The position numbers and the translations under genes are program-made. Positions 16,775 to 24,256 of a DNA stretch of 64,000 nucleotides are shown here, in pieces. The first letter of the stretch is position 1; the number at the start of each line of letters is the position of its first letter. Source of the DNA: Haloactinospora alba (GTDB taxonomy: Bacteria; Actinomycetota; Actinomycetes; Streptosporangiales; Streptosporangiaceae). Location of the stretch: assembly GCF_006717075.1 (NCBI RefSeq), contig NZ_VFQC01000001.1, positions 62,001 through 126,000 on the forward strand. Direction: 5' to 3'. The notes under the pieces are model-generated. The model was not told the DNA's origin. It made no database searches and saw only the letters and a list, made by a program, of their open reading frames with translations.

Positions 16775-17335
16775 TCAACCACGCGCGGCATTCGCTTCTG
16801 ATCCCGTGTGGACCGATGACCTGGTGAGGTACCGAACAGCGAAAAGAGCAGCCAGCGAAAACGCCACTCCGGTGATGTAGCCGGCACTGTTGGCAACGAG
16901 GTCGACTGTGTCGCTCTGCCTGCCCGTGCCCAGGGCCGATTGCGACGCCTCGATGGCGAAGGAAAACAGCGGCCCCGCGAGCCACATGACAATGGAAGTA
17001 TTGGCCGCGAGGAACACGATGATCCCAAGGGGGACAAAGAGGAGCATATTCAACCCGGCCATCTGCCAGGTGAGACCGGCATCTGCATAGCGAAAAGCGT
17101 CGACGGGGTTGAGAGTGATACTGGGATCCGACTGTCCTGTCTCGCTCCACCCTCCCACTGGACGCACCAGAATATAAAAATACACCAAGAAAATCAGGGG
17201 AGCGATTGCTTTCGATGCCGCGAAAGACTTCCTTTTCTTGTGCTTTGCCAGTGCCGCAAAAAAAGAGATGGGAAGAAATGCAAGCAGGGCAAGGGAAAAC
17301 GTTGCGTAGTTCAAGTAAAGAAGAATTTGCCACAT
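16775..17335 (-). CDS. VanZ-like membrane protein
   Basis: 186 residues, ATG 17335. Four to five hydrophobic segments, with the VanZ-type signature NMLLFVPLGIIVFL and, further on, Glu/Gln then GRQSDTVDLVANSAGYITG. VanZ domains occur in teicoplanin resistance and in many unlinked membrane proteins; the role here is unknown. A perfect TATAAT lies 10 bases upstream of the start, so the mRNA has almost no leader. GC content is lower than in neighbouring core genes. A small secreted protein gene sits upstream on the same strand, a pairing that recurs at 19.2-20.4 kb. Confidence 0.85.
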   Translation of the reverse strand: MWQILLYLNYATFSLALLAFLPISFFAALAKHKKRKSFAASKAIAPLIFLVYFYILVRPVGGWSETGQSDPSITLNPVDAFRYADAGLTWQMAGLNMLLFVPLGIIVFLAANTSIVMWLAGPLFSFAIEASQSALGTGRQSDTVDLVANSAGYITGVAFSLAALFAVRYLTRSSVHTGSEANAARG

Positions 17336-17344
17336 GATGGGGAT

Positions 17345-17380
17345 ATTATACAGAAGTAGGCGGGTTCTGGTCCGCCTACT
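17345..17380 (-). promoter_or_regulatory. TATAAT promoter with 9-bp inverted repeat over its -35 area
   Basis: On the minus strand, TATAAT (17345-17350) is preceded by AGTAGGCGG-N8-CCGCCTACT (17355-17380). The dyad covers the -35 position of the VanZ-like gene, so it may be an operator, or the end hairpin of the upstream secreted-protein gene. Confidence 0.55.
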
Positions 17381-17467
17381 TCACTGGTGTGGGGGTGTTG
17401 TGCCGAAACGGTCGGGGCACTCCCCCCACCCCAAACGCCTCGTTGGGCCGTTCAGCCTGCTACCGTT

Positions 17468-17920
17468 CTAGGCGCAGCTGACCGGCGGGAGGTTGAACTG
17501 CTGCTGGCCCCTCGCGGTCATGTACCCGGTCACCGAGCCGCTCGTGTTGATCTGGTTCCAGACCTCACTCACAGTCTGCCCGGCGCCCACGTTGTTGATC
17601 CATCCGCGCTCGGGGTTGTTCCCGCTGTTGTAGAATCCGAACTTAACGTCAACGGGACTGCCGGAGTACTTGTTGTAGGAGATGCGAACGTAGGTGCAGT
17701 TCGTAGCCTGGATCTCCAGCAAACCGTTGGACAGTTCCGTTTCGCTATCGCCTAGAGGCTGCGGTTCATCAGCCGGAACGATGGTTCCATCCTCGTAGAT
17801 GGTTACCTCGACGCTCCGGGTGTTCGTGTTCTCCGCGGCGGCATTGGCAGGAGCCACCGATAGGAGAGGCATGACTATCCCGGTAACAGCGATGAGTGCG
17901 ATGGATGAGATTCGCTTCAA
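17468..17920 (-). CDS. Small secreted protein with two cysteines
   Basis: 150 residues from a TTG at 17920 with AAAGGA upstream. The signal peptide is MKRISSIALIAVTGIVMPLL...APANA, with cleavage predicted after ANA. The mature part (about 122 aa) is Asn/Ser/Thr-rich and beta-like, with exactly two Cys, one central (NCTYVRISY) and one penultimate, likely to form a disulfide. No family recognised. It lies upstream of a VanZ-like gene on the same strand. Confidence 0.7.
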   Translation of the reverse strand: MKRISSIALIAVTGIVMPLLSVAPANAAAENTNTRSVEVTIYEDGTIVPADEPQPLGDSETELSNGLLEIQATNCTYVRISYNKYSGSPVDVKFGFYNSGNNPERGWINNVGAGQTVSEVWNQINTSGSVTGYMTARGQQQFNLPPVSCA

Positions 17921-18289
17921 CGGGGTTCCTTTCTGGTGTGATGCAGGCAGGATGGACCCTCAAGTACGAAAATAACTTTCAATATTCTCGCAAAAGCAGA
18001 TAGTAGTTTTCCCGATGCATGCAGTCAAGGAGCAGGTTGGAGGGTGCTGACGGGAGCGATGGTGCGCAATGCGTTGTGGCCGAATTCGGCCAGAGGGTTG
18101 AAACTGCAGGGTATTGATTTAGAGTACTGATTAGTGTTTCTGTTCCGCGATAACGTATTGACGTTTCCCGGGTTTTTGGTTAGAGAAGAGTGAGGCCGAT
18201 ATGGTGCTGGGCACGGCTTCACGCATATGTGTCGGGTATGCAAGGAAGTGATTCAGAACACATTTGGCCGGTGCTCCTGAATCGGGAAC
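17921..18289. other. AT-rich non-coding stretch
   Basis: Upstream of the secreted-protein gene; clearly AT-richer than average (for example around 17960-18190). No reading frame with coding character. It should contain the promoter of the secreted-protein gene. I see no repeat or RNA gene. Confidence 0.4.
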
Positions 18290-18574
18290 CTAGGTGGCCA
18301 CGGCCCCCAGCACCTGCGCACCGCCGACGACGGCGCCCAGCGGGCCGACCGCGTGGTCGCGGTGGCGCTGCTCGGCGAACTCCAGCTCCCGGGAGATCAG
18401 CTCGGCGCAGCGCTCGGGGTGAAAGACGCGCACCGGTCGGCCGCTGGCGGCCTCGGCCTAATGGACGTGGTCGACCTGGCCGCCGTTGGCCGCCAGCGAG
18501 TCGCGCAGCCAGGCGAGCGTGTCTTCGCCCGCGGTGAAGGTCCAGGTGTCCCCGCCGGTCACGACGGTGACCAT
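18290..18574 (-). pseudogene. Small gene broken by an in-frame amber codon
   Basis: From ATG 18574 the frame reads MVTVVTGGDTWTFTAGEDTL and continues to a TAG at 18458-18460. The same frame then continues with good coding character (ASGRPVRVFHPERCAELISR) to a TAG at 18290. The protein would be 94 aa without the internal stop. No family recognised. It ends next to the partial Tn3-like repeat at 18599. Confidence 0.5.
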
Positions 18575-18598
18575 GCCCGGGCCCGTGTGGACCGGAGT

Positions 18599-18728
18599 TG
18601 AGGAAGCTGAGTACAGAAATTAGCGGTAGCACTCTCTGTGACTGTTATTGCTCAGAGTCACCTTTCTGGCTTGCTGGGATACCGGTATATGCTTGAGCGG
18701 GTGACGTCGAATCCAGCGGCGATATGGG
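18599..18728. repeat. Partial copy of the Tn3-derived miniature element
   Basis: TGAGGAAGCTGAGTACAGAAATTAGCGG and the following ~100 bases match the left end of the element at 20497-21058 with a few differences, then similarity stops abruptly. On the minus strand it carries the resolvase-like HTH end (VTRSSIYRYPSKPE). The other terminal repeat is missing, so this is a one-ended remnant. Confidence 0.7.
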
Positions 18729-19230
18729 GGCTGGACTGGCAAGCTCGCGTATCCAAGTAGCGCCAATTCGAGGCTGGGCTCCCGCTGAGTGATCACGGAG
18801 AGTCGTGTTCGGGGGCGTAACGGATCCAGGCGCTGCCTGCGTCGGCAGCGATGCGGGGCGGAGATCCTGGTCCTCAAGGTGCCGGTGAAGGTCGGCCTCC
18901 TCGCGGGCGTCACCGGATCACCGGGGCGCCGGATGAGGGGTGGGCTTTGACCTGACCAGCAATCCGCCGTAGGCCGCGGGGCCCGGCACCCAGGTCCGTC
19001 CCAGGTGTCGGGGTCCTGTGTGCGAGGGACTGGATCCCGAAGCAGCAGCAGCGGTGAGTGGAGCCAGCAACTCCATGGCATTGATCTGTTCCGTTTTTAG
19101 GAACACTCCAATGAACGTGCAGCGCACGTATTCATCGAATCCGAATTAATCGCGTGTGTTTTCCCTCTCTATGCCATGGAAAGAAATAATCCGCTCCCAA
19201 ATACGCCTAAAAAGAGAGGTGTTCTCTTTC
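18729..19230. other. Non-coding gap after the repeat remnant
   Basis: GC-rich until about 19080, then AT-rich up to the next gene. No supported gene; fragments of coding-like sequence without starts. The AT-rich last 150 bases probably hold the promoter of the secreted-protein gene at 19231. Confidence 0.35.
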
Positions 19231-19737
19231 ATGCGGGCGATCTCCCGTGTCATTGCCGTTGCCGGTGCCACAGCCTTGGCATGCAGCCTGGCTCCCGCAG
19301 CAGCAGCTGACGACACAGCGCCAGATCCCCAGGTGGTGAAGAAGGAGACCGAGGCCGACACGACGACACTGACCTACGACAACGGCTCGACCTTCACCTC
19401 CATCGCCCCGCTGGACGGCTCCTTCAACTGGACCGCGGAGTTCGACGTAGGGATTTACTCCCGCACCTACTCCACCCCCAACAACGGCACCCACGAGGTG
19501 CAAGTCGACTCGATCACCAACTGCGACCCCGCCCACGGCACCGCCTATATCCGCCTGGAGCGCGACCAACTGATCGGCTGGTCCTCCGAGGGAACCCAGA
19601 CCATCGACTGCGACGGCGGCACCGCTACCTTCACCGGTATCGACTCGGGCACCTTCCGCTGGTACATGCGCGTCCACGGCGACTCCAGCGGCAGCGAGTT
19701 CGGTCGCGACGCCAGCGGCACCACCACCTACCCCTGA
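19231..19737 (+). CDS. Small secreted protein with two cysteines
   Basis: 168 residues from ATG 19231. The signal peptide is MRAISRVIAVAGATALACSL with an APAAA-type cleavage region. The mature part is Thr/Asp-rich and beta-like, with two Cys (ITNCDP and TIDCDG) spaced about 40 residues apart, a likely disulfide. No recognised family and no clear sequence identity to the secreted protein at 17.5 kb, but size and design match. It is convergent with a VanZ-like gene, overlapping at the 3' ends by 10 bases. Confidence 0.7.
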   Translation: MRAISRVIAVAGATALACSLAPAAAADDTAPDPQVVKKETEADTTTLTYDNGSTFTSIAPLDGSFNWTAEFDVGIYSRTYSTPNNGTHEVQVDSITNCDPAHGTAYIRLERDQLIGWSSEGTQTIDCDGGTATFTGIDSGTFRWYMRVHGDSSGSEFGRDASGTTTYP

Positions 19738-20381
19738 TCGGCGGTATACCCGGCGACCACAGCGGGCCCCGCACTTCCGGTACGGGGCCCGACCCGCCAC
19801 CACCACCAGGTCAGCCCAGCACCCAGCAGCCCTCCGGCGGCATTGAGCACAACATCGTCCACAGAGGAGACGTGCCCGGTTGCCAGGAGGTACTGAGTAA
19901 GCTCTACGACCGCCGACAGCGCGGCGGATACGGCCAGTACCCGATACCACCGGGCCAGCCACCGGCCATAGGCCAACGGCAGCAGCGCCCCCAGCGGCAC
20001 GAACAGGGCAATGTTGCCCCCACTCTGATACAGCGTGGTCATGCTCATGCCGGTGCTCAGCATCCCGGTGAAAGGAACCAGGACCACACCGCCTCCGCTG
20101 CCCGGATTGACCAGGGTCAGCACGGATACCAGCAGCAGCGCACACGGCACGAGAACGTCAGCCGTGCTGTCGAGCAGGACCCTGACCCGCACCGCCGGTT
20201 TGTCCCGGCGGATCCGCCACCACACCAGCGCGGTGATGGCCAGCGCCACGGCGGGCGAGAAAACAACCGCTGCCTCCAGGGCAACGGTGACTGAAGAAAA
20301 TCCCATGGGGGATCGCATCATATCGTGGGCACTCGGAACTGCGGGATAAGCGTTCCGGAGTCCGGTCCAGGTTTTCCTCAT
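19728..20381 (-). CDS. VanZ-like membrane protein
   Basis: Up to 217 residues; the start is uncertain because none of ATG 20381, 20321 or 20306 has a convincing ribosome site. Five hydrophobic segments, with GNIALFVPLGALLPLAYG and then ELTQYLLATGHVSSVDDVVL and NAAGGLLG, the VanZ signature. It is the second VanZ-like protein within 4 kb and again borders a small secreted two-Cys protein. Function unknown. Confidence 0.82.
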   Translation of the reverse strand: MRKTWTGLRNAYPAVPSAHDMMRSPMGFSSVTVALEAAVVFSPAVALAITALVWWRIRRDKPAVRVRVLLDSTADVLVPCALLLVSVLTLVNPGSGGGVVLVPFTGMLSTGMSMTTLYQSGGNIALFVPLGALLPLAYGRWLARWYRVLAVSAALSAVVELTQYLLATGHVSSVDDVVLNAAGGLLGAGLTWWWWRVGPRTGSAGPAVVAGYTADQG

Positions 20382-20542
20382 GGCCAGGATTTATATTTCT
20401 GACATGCAGAGATAACGGCCCGAGGTTCTCGCTTCCTGGAAAAGTCCAGTTCCCGATATCGCTACCGCTGGCACCGATATCGGAGGCAGAGGGGACTGAG
20501 GAAGCTGAGTACAGAAATTAACGGTAGTACTCTCTGTGGCTG

Positions 20543-20641
20543 TTATTGCTCAGAGTCACCTTCTGACTTGCTGGGATACCGGTAGATGCTTGAGCGGGTG
20601 ACGCCGAACTCGGCAGCGATCTGGGCTGATGTTGCTTCGGT
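20543..20641 (-). pseudogene. C-terminal remnant of a Tn3-type resolvase
   Basis: On the minus strand it reads TSAQIAAEFGVTRSSIYRYP and then SKSEGDSEQ with a TAA stop, the recombinase HTH that ends serine resolvases. The catalytic domain is deleted; the segment directly follows the transposase stop. Confidence 0.65.
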
Positions 20642-20788
20642 TCAGTGGACAGGTGTCCGCTTGGCCGTACCCATGGCCCGCGCCTGACCGTCGAGGCGGA
20701 AGAACTGTTCCAGCTCGCCCACAGACATCTTGGCGGGAAAGCGAGCGTAGCGGGCGATCTGTGCGTCGGAGAGGAAATCATGTGGCAT
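20642..20788 (-). pseudogene. N-terminal remnant of a Tn3-family transposase (DUF4158 region)
   Basis: ATG 20788 reads MPHDFLSDAQIARYARFPAK followed by MSVGELEQFFRLDG, the characteristic N-terminus of Tn3-family transposases, then stops after 48 codons. More than 900 residues of the normal protein are missing. Confidence 0.7.
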
Positions 20789-20861
20789 GGGCCGGAACGT
20801 AGGGCCACCGCACTCGCCCATCAGGGCAGTGTCACCAAACCGCAGCCAAGATCACGGCCTT

Positions 20862-21030
20862 AGGTCCTGTTTTTCGGACGCTTGTCCTGCTGCGCGCCGC
20901 CCCGGGACACCGCCCGGCGGCGTTCCCGCCGGTCGGCGGAGGATCCGCTCCGCCTCCTTCCTCGGAGGTCGTACCGGGGCGGCACCGGAGACGCCGCCCG
21001 CGACGAACAGCGCCCGAAAAACAGGACTTA
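20862..21030. repeat. MITE copy 1 (TAGGTCCTG ends)
   Basis: About 169 bp with inverted ends TAGGTCCTGTTTTTCGG / CCGAAAAACAGGACTTA. A second copy lies at 37223-37387 in the opposite orientation with the same internal sequence. TA-bounded ends suggest mobilisation by an IS630/mariner-like transposase (inference). It is nested in the Tn3-derived element. Confidence 0.8.
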
Positions 21031-21142
21031 GCGCCAATTTCTGTACTCAGCTTCCTCAGACCCCCACCCCGCGCACCGCGGCAGGCGGCGCAGCAGCTGG
21101 CGTCGGTCCGGGTAGTGGCCTAGTATTGGCCCTGTAACACAG

Positions 21143-21174
21143 TGACGAATTGCGAACATAATGTCAGTTCGTCA
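21143..21174. promoter_or_regulatory. Inverted repeat upstream of the DJ-1/TetR/AKR group
   Basis: TGACGAA-N18-TTCGTCA, with an inner CGAAC-N9-GTTCG, lies 50-80 bases before the DJ-1-like start. This is a plausible operator for the TetR protein encoded two genes on. Confidence 0.5.
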
Positions 21175-21222
21175 GCAGTCGGCCCGTTGCCCGACGGGCC
21201 CGCGAGGGGGGACAGTACGACT

Positions 21223-21918
21223 ATGGCGACAATCCTGTTCGTCGTTACCGGCGCCGACCACTGGACGCTGGCCGACGGCACGCAGCACCCGACCGGCTTC
21301 TGGGCCGAGGAGCTGGTGGCGCCCTACCGGGCCTTCACCGGCGCCGGCCACGAGGTCACCTTCGCCACCCCCGGCGGCGTGGTACCGACCGTCGACCAGG
21401 GCAGCCTGGCGCCGGAGGTCAACGGGGGAGAGGACGGCGCCCGCGAGATGCGCCAGGCCCTGGACGGCATCAGCGAGCTGAACCGGCCGCTGAAGCTGGA
21501 GGAGGTCGCCGCGGCCGACTACGACGCGGTGTTCTACCCCGGTGGACACGGCCCGATGGAGGACCTGGCGGTCAACGCCGACTCGGCGCGCCTGCTCACC
21601 GCGGCCCTGAGGTCGGGCCGGCCGCTCGGGGTGGTGTGCCACGCGCCGGCCGCCCTGCTGGCCACCGAGGACGCCCCGGGCGGCTCGCCGTTCGCGGGCT
21701 ACCGGCTGACCGGCTTCACCAACACCGAGGAGGCCCAGGCGGGGCTGGCGGACAGCGCCCCGTGGCTGTTGCAGGACCGCCTCGTCGCGCTGGGCGCGGA
21801 GTTCGTCGAGGGCGACCCGTGGGCGCCCAACGTGGTGGCCGACCGCAACCTCCACACCGGCCAGAACCCGTCCTCCTCGGGCCCGCTCGCGGCGAGGATG
21901 CTCGAGGAACTGGACTAA
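21223..21918 (+). CDS. DJ-1/PfpI family protein (type 1 glutamine-amidotransferase-like)
   Basis: 231 residues from ATG 21223. The fold opens with ATILFVVTGADHWTLADG; FWAEELVAPYRAFTGAGHEV is typical of Hsp31/YhbO-type members. The nucleophile elbow reads GVVCHAPAALL (Cys with His) and the acidic partner lies in FYPGGHGPMEDL. Family members are glyoxalase/deglycase-like or chaperone-like. It is followed after 4 bases by a TetR gene and then an aldo-keto reductase, suggesting a reactive-carbonyl response operon. Confidence 0.92.
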   Translation: MATILFVVTGADHWTLADGTQHPTGFWAEELVAPYRAFTGAGHEVTFATPGGVVPTVDQGSLAPEVNGGEDGAREMRQALDGISELNRPLKLEEVAAADYDAVFYPGGHGPMEDLAVNADSARLLTAALRSGRPLGVVCHAPAALLATEDAPGGSPFAGYRLTGFTNTEEAQAGLADSAPWLLQDRLVALGAEFVEGDPWAPNVVADRNLHTGQNPSSSGPLAARMLEELD

Positions 21919-21922
21919 CGAC

Positions 21923-22465
21923 ATGGAAGGCGACCGTCTCACCCAGATCCTGGAGGGCACCTACGAGTGTCTGGCCAGGTACGGAGTCCGGCGCACCACG
22001 ATGGACGACATCGCCGGTGCCGTCGGGATCTCGCGGTCGGCCCTCTATCAGTACGTCAGCAACAAGGACGACGCCGTCCGCAGACTCGTCCGGTGCCTGC
22101 ACGACCGGGCGCTGGAGCGGGCGCGGGCGGCGGCCGAGTCCGCGGATCCTCCCGTGCAGCGGGTGCGGGGCGTCCTGGACGCCAAGCTGGCCCTGTTCCT
22201 GGAGCTGAGCGGGGAGTCCCCGCACACGGGCGAACTGCTGGACGCCAAGACGCGCCTGTTCGGCGACATCTGCCGCGACTTCACCGCGGAACTGCGCGAG
22301 CTCCTCGCCGGGGTGTTCGCCGAGGCCGGGACGGCGGAGGTCGAACCCGGCGAGGCCGCCGACATCTGCCTCGCGCTGGTGATCGGACTGGAGTCGGTGT
22401 CCGAACCCGAGCGGCTGCTCGGCCCCGCCGCGGACGCGGTGGCCGCCGGCCTGCTGCGCGGGTGA
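21923..22465 (+). CDS. TetR-family regulator
   Basis: 180 residues, ATG 21923, 4 bases after the DJ-1 stop. The HTH reads RTTMDDIAGAVGISRSALYQYVSNKDDA. The C-terminal domain is short. It sits between the DJ-1-like and aldo-keto reductase genes and probably autoregulates the group through the dyad at 21143-21174. Confidence 0.92.
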   Translation: MEGDRLTQILEGTYECLARYGVRRTTMDDIAGAVGISRSALYQYVSNKDDAVRRLVRCLHDRALERARAAAESADPPVQRVRGVLDAKLALFLELSGESPHTGELLDAKTRLFGDICRDFTAELRELLAGVFAEAGTAEVEPGEAADICLALVIGLESVSEPERLLGPAADAVAAGLLRG

Positions 22466-22548
22466 GGCGCGGAACAGCGGCCCGGGCGGAGAGCCGCGGC
22501 GGGCACAGCCGGAAACGCAACAACACGAGAGAACGAGGAAGAGGCGGA

Positions 22549-23376
22549 ATGCGCACTGTCACGCTCAACAACGGAGTCGAGATGCCGCAGCTGGGCTTCG
22601 GCGTCTGGCAGGTGCCGGACGAGGAGGCCCACTCGGCGGTGACCACCGCCCTGAAGTCGGGCTACCGCAGCATCGACACCGCCAGTATCTACAAGAACGA
22701 GACGGGAACCGGCCAGGCGCTGCGGGACTCCGGTATCGCCCGCGACGAGCTGTTCGTCACCACCAAGCTGTGGAACAGCGACCAGGGCTACGACGAGGCG
22801 CTGCGCGCGTTCGACGCGAGCCTGGAGCGGCTGGGGCTGGAGTACGTGGACCTGTACCTCATCCACTGGCCGATGCCGGGGTACGGCTGGTACGTGGACA
22901 CGTGGAAGGCCCTGGAGCGCATCCACGCCGACGGGCGGGCCCGCGCCATCGGTGTGTCCAACTTCACCGAGGCGACCCTGGGGCGCCTGCTGGCCGAGGC
23001 CGAGGTGGTACCGGCGGTGAACCAGATCGAGCTGCATCCGCAGCTGGCGCAGTCGGGGATGCGCGCGGTCGGCGCCGAGCACGGCATCGCCACCGAGGCA
23101 TGGAGTCCGCTGGGCCAGGGCAAGGGGCTCCTCCAGGAGCCGGTGCTGTCCGAGGTGGCCGGCAAGCACGGCAAGACGGCGGCGCAGGTGGTGCTGCGCT
23201 GGCACCTGCAGCTGGGCAACATCGCCATCCCCAAGTCGGTGACGCCGTCGCGGATCGAGGAGAACATCGACGTGTTCGACTTCTCCCTGGACTCCGAGGA
23301 CATGGAACGCATCGCGACCCTGGACAGCGGTGAGCGTATCGGGGCCGACCCCGACACGATGAACTGGCTCGGCTGA
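22549..23376 (+). CDS. Aldo-keto reductase
   Basis: 275 residues from ATG 22549, with GAGGAAGAGG upstream. Family signatures: LNNGVEMPQLGFGVWQV, GYRSIDTASIYKNE (Asp and Tyr of the tetrad), TTKLWNSDQGYDEALRAFDA (Lys), LIHWPMP (His), IGVSNF, and the NADPH-binding IPKSVTPSRIEEN. It reduces aldehydes or ketones with NADPH in the cytoplasm; the substrate is unknown. Last gene of the DJ-1/TetR/AKR group; a hairpin with a T-run follows. Confidence 0.95.
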   Translation: MRTVTLNNGVEMPQLGFGVWQVPDEEAHSAVTTALKSGYRSIDTASIYKNETGTGQALRDSGIARDELFVTTKLWNSDQGYDEALRAFDASLERLGLEYVDLYLIHWPMPGYGWYVDTWKALERIHADGRARAIGVSNFTEATLGRLLAEAEVVPAVNQIELHPQLAQSGMRAVGAEHGIATEAWSPLGQGKGLLQEPVLSEVAGKHGKTAAQVVLRWHLQLGNIAIPKSVTPSRIEENIDVFDFSLDSEDMERIATLDSGERIGADPDTMNWLG

Positions 23377-23397
23377 CCCTCCCCGAGGTCGGAGTGA

Positions 23398-23440
23398 GCG
23401 CCGGTGTGTGGAACGTGCCGTCCCGCATACCGGCGCTTTT
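23398..23440 (+). terminator. Intrinsic terminator after the aldo-keto reductase gene
   Basis: An 8-bp outer stem GCGCCGGT / ACCGGCGC immediately followed by TTTT, 22 bases after the stop. Confidence 0.65.
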
Positions 23441-23682
23441 CCCAGTGGTCTCGCTCCGTGCGGGAAATCGGGGGCTTCCCATGGTGGGCAACACGCGGCA
23501 CAGAGGGTATTATGGGGAGCGATCGTGGTTTCTGTGTAGTTGTTTGACCGTAGTGTTTTGCCCTCGCGGAAGTCGACGCGGGCGGTTGCCTGGCCAGTGA
23601 TGGTGAGGCGCGCCGCAGTTCGAGCGCGATCATGGGGGTCCGCGACCGCGGGCCCGACACCCATCACTCGTCAGGAGAAGAC

Positions 23683-23886
23683 ATGGTTCAGGGAACCGTG
23701 AAGTGGTTCAACAGCGACAAGGGTTTCGGCTTCATCAGCCGCGATGAGGGCGGCCCGGATGTGTTCGTGCACTACAGCAACATCGCGGGCAGTGGTTTCC
23801 GTAACCTCGAAGAGGACCAGCGCGTCGAGTTCTACGTGACTCAGAGCCCGAAGGGCCCGCAGGCCGAGGACGTGCAGGCGCTGTAA
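23683..23886 (+). CDS. Cold-shock domain protein
   Basis: 67 residues from ATG 23683, with CAGGAGAAG upstream. A complete cold-shock domain with RNP1 (KGFGFISR) and RNP2 (VFVHYSNI), the expected length for CspA-type RNA chaperones. The region upstream (23440-23680) has no gene; as with other csp genes it may be a long regulatory 5' leader, with a TTGACC at about 23542 as a possible -35. A strong terminator follows. Confidence 0.97.
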   Translation: MVQGTVKWFNSDKGFGFISRDEGGPDVFVHYSNIAGSGFRNLEEDQRVEFYVTQSPKGPQAEDVQAL

Positions 23887-23928
23887 CGGTCAACGACCGT
23901 TGACGGCGTGATGCCGTTGGTTTTCCGG

Positions 23929-23966
23929 GTGTGCCCCCGTTCCGGTGTTCCGGAGCGGGGGCACAC
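23929..23966 (+). terminator. Strong hairpin terminator of the cold-shock gene
   Basis: GTGTGCCCCCG paired with CGGGGGCACAC, plus an inner TTCCGG/CCGGAG pairing around TGTT. A nearly uninterrupted 17-bp stem 43 bases after the stop. Confidence 0.8.
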
Positions 23967-24256
23967 CTGTGTCGGGAGGCGTTTGCGGAAACTCCGGCCC
24001 AATAGGCGCACCCGAGGGGTCCGCCCACCGTTCCGGGGCGTGTGCCCCGGCCTCGGGTCCCGGGTCTGAGCACTCGCCACGGGGCCGCGCCCGCGCCACC
24101 GAACGCCGCCGCCCGCGCAGCGGCCGTCCGTATGCGTGTCCCTCGGGATTGCTCGGATCGGCCCCACTGCCCGGTTCCCAGTGGGAGAATGCCTCCGAGC
24201 GCCGAACCTTGGGGCTTTTCGCTTCTACGAGACGGACGGATTCGCGGGAGATCGCA

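Larger units (their letters stand above)
20497..21058. mobile_element. Tn3-derived inverted-repeat miniature element (TIME-like)
   Basis: The ends are TGAGGAAGCTGAGTACAGAA (20497) and its inverted copy finishing at 21058; the match is 23 bases. The interior holds only the first 48 codons of a Tn3-type transposase and the last ~32 codons of a resolvase, joined directly. The element is therefore non-autonomous. A 169-bp MITE is inserted inside (20862-21030); without it the element is about 390 bp. No clear target duplication is visible. Confidence 0.8.

Noticed and set aside
22048-23667. 539-codon antisense frame over TetR and aldo-keto reductase
   Set aside because: Shadow of two conserved sense genes.
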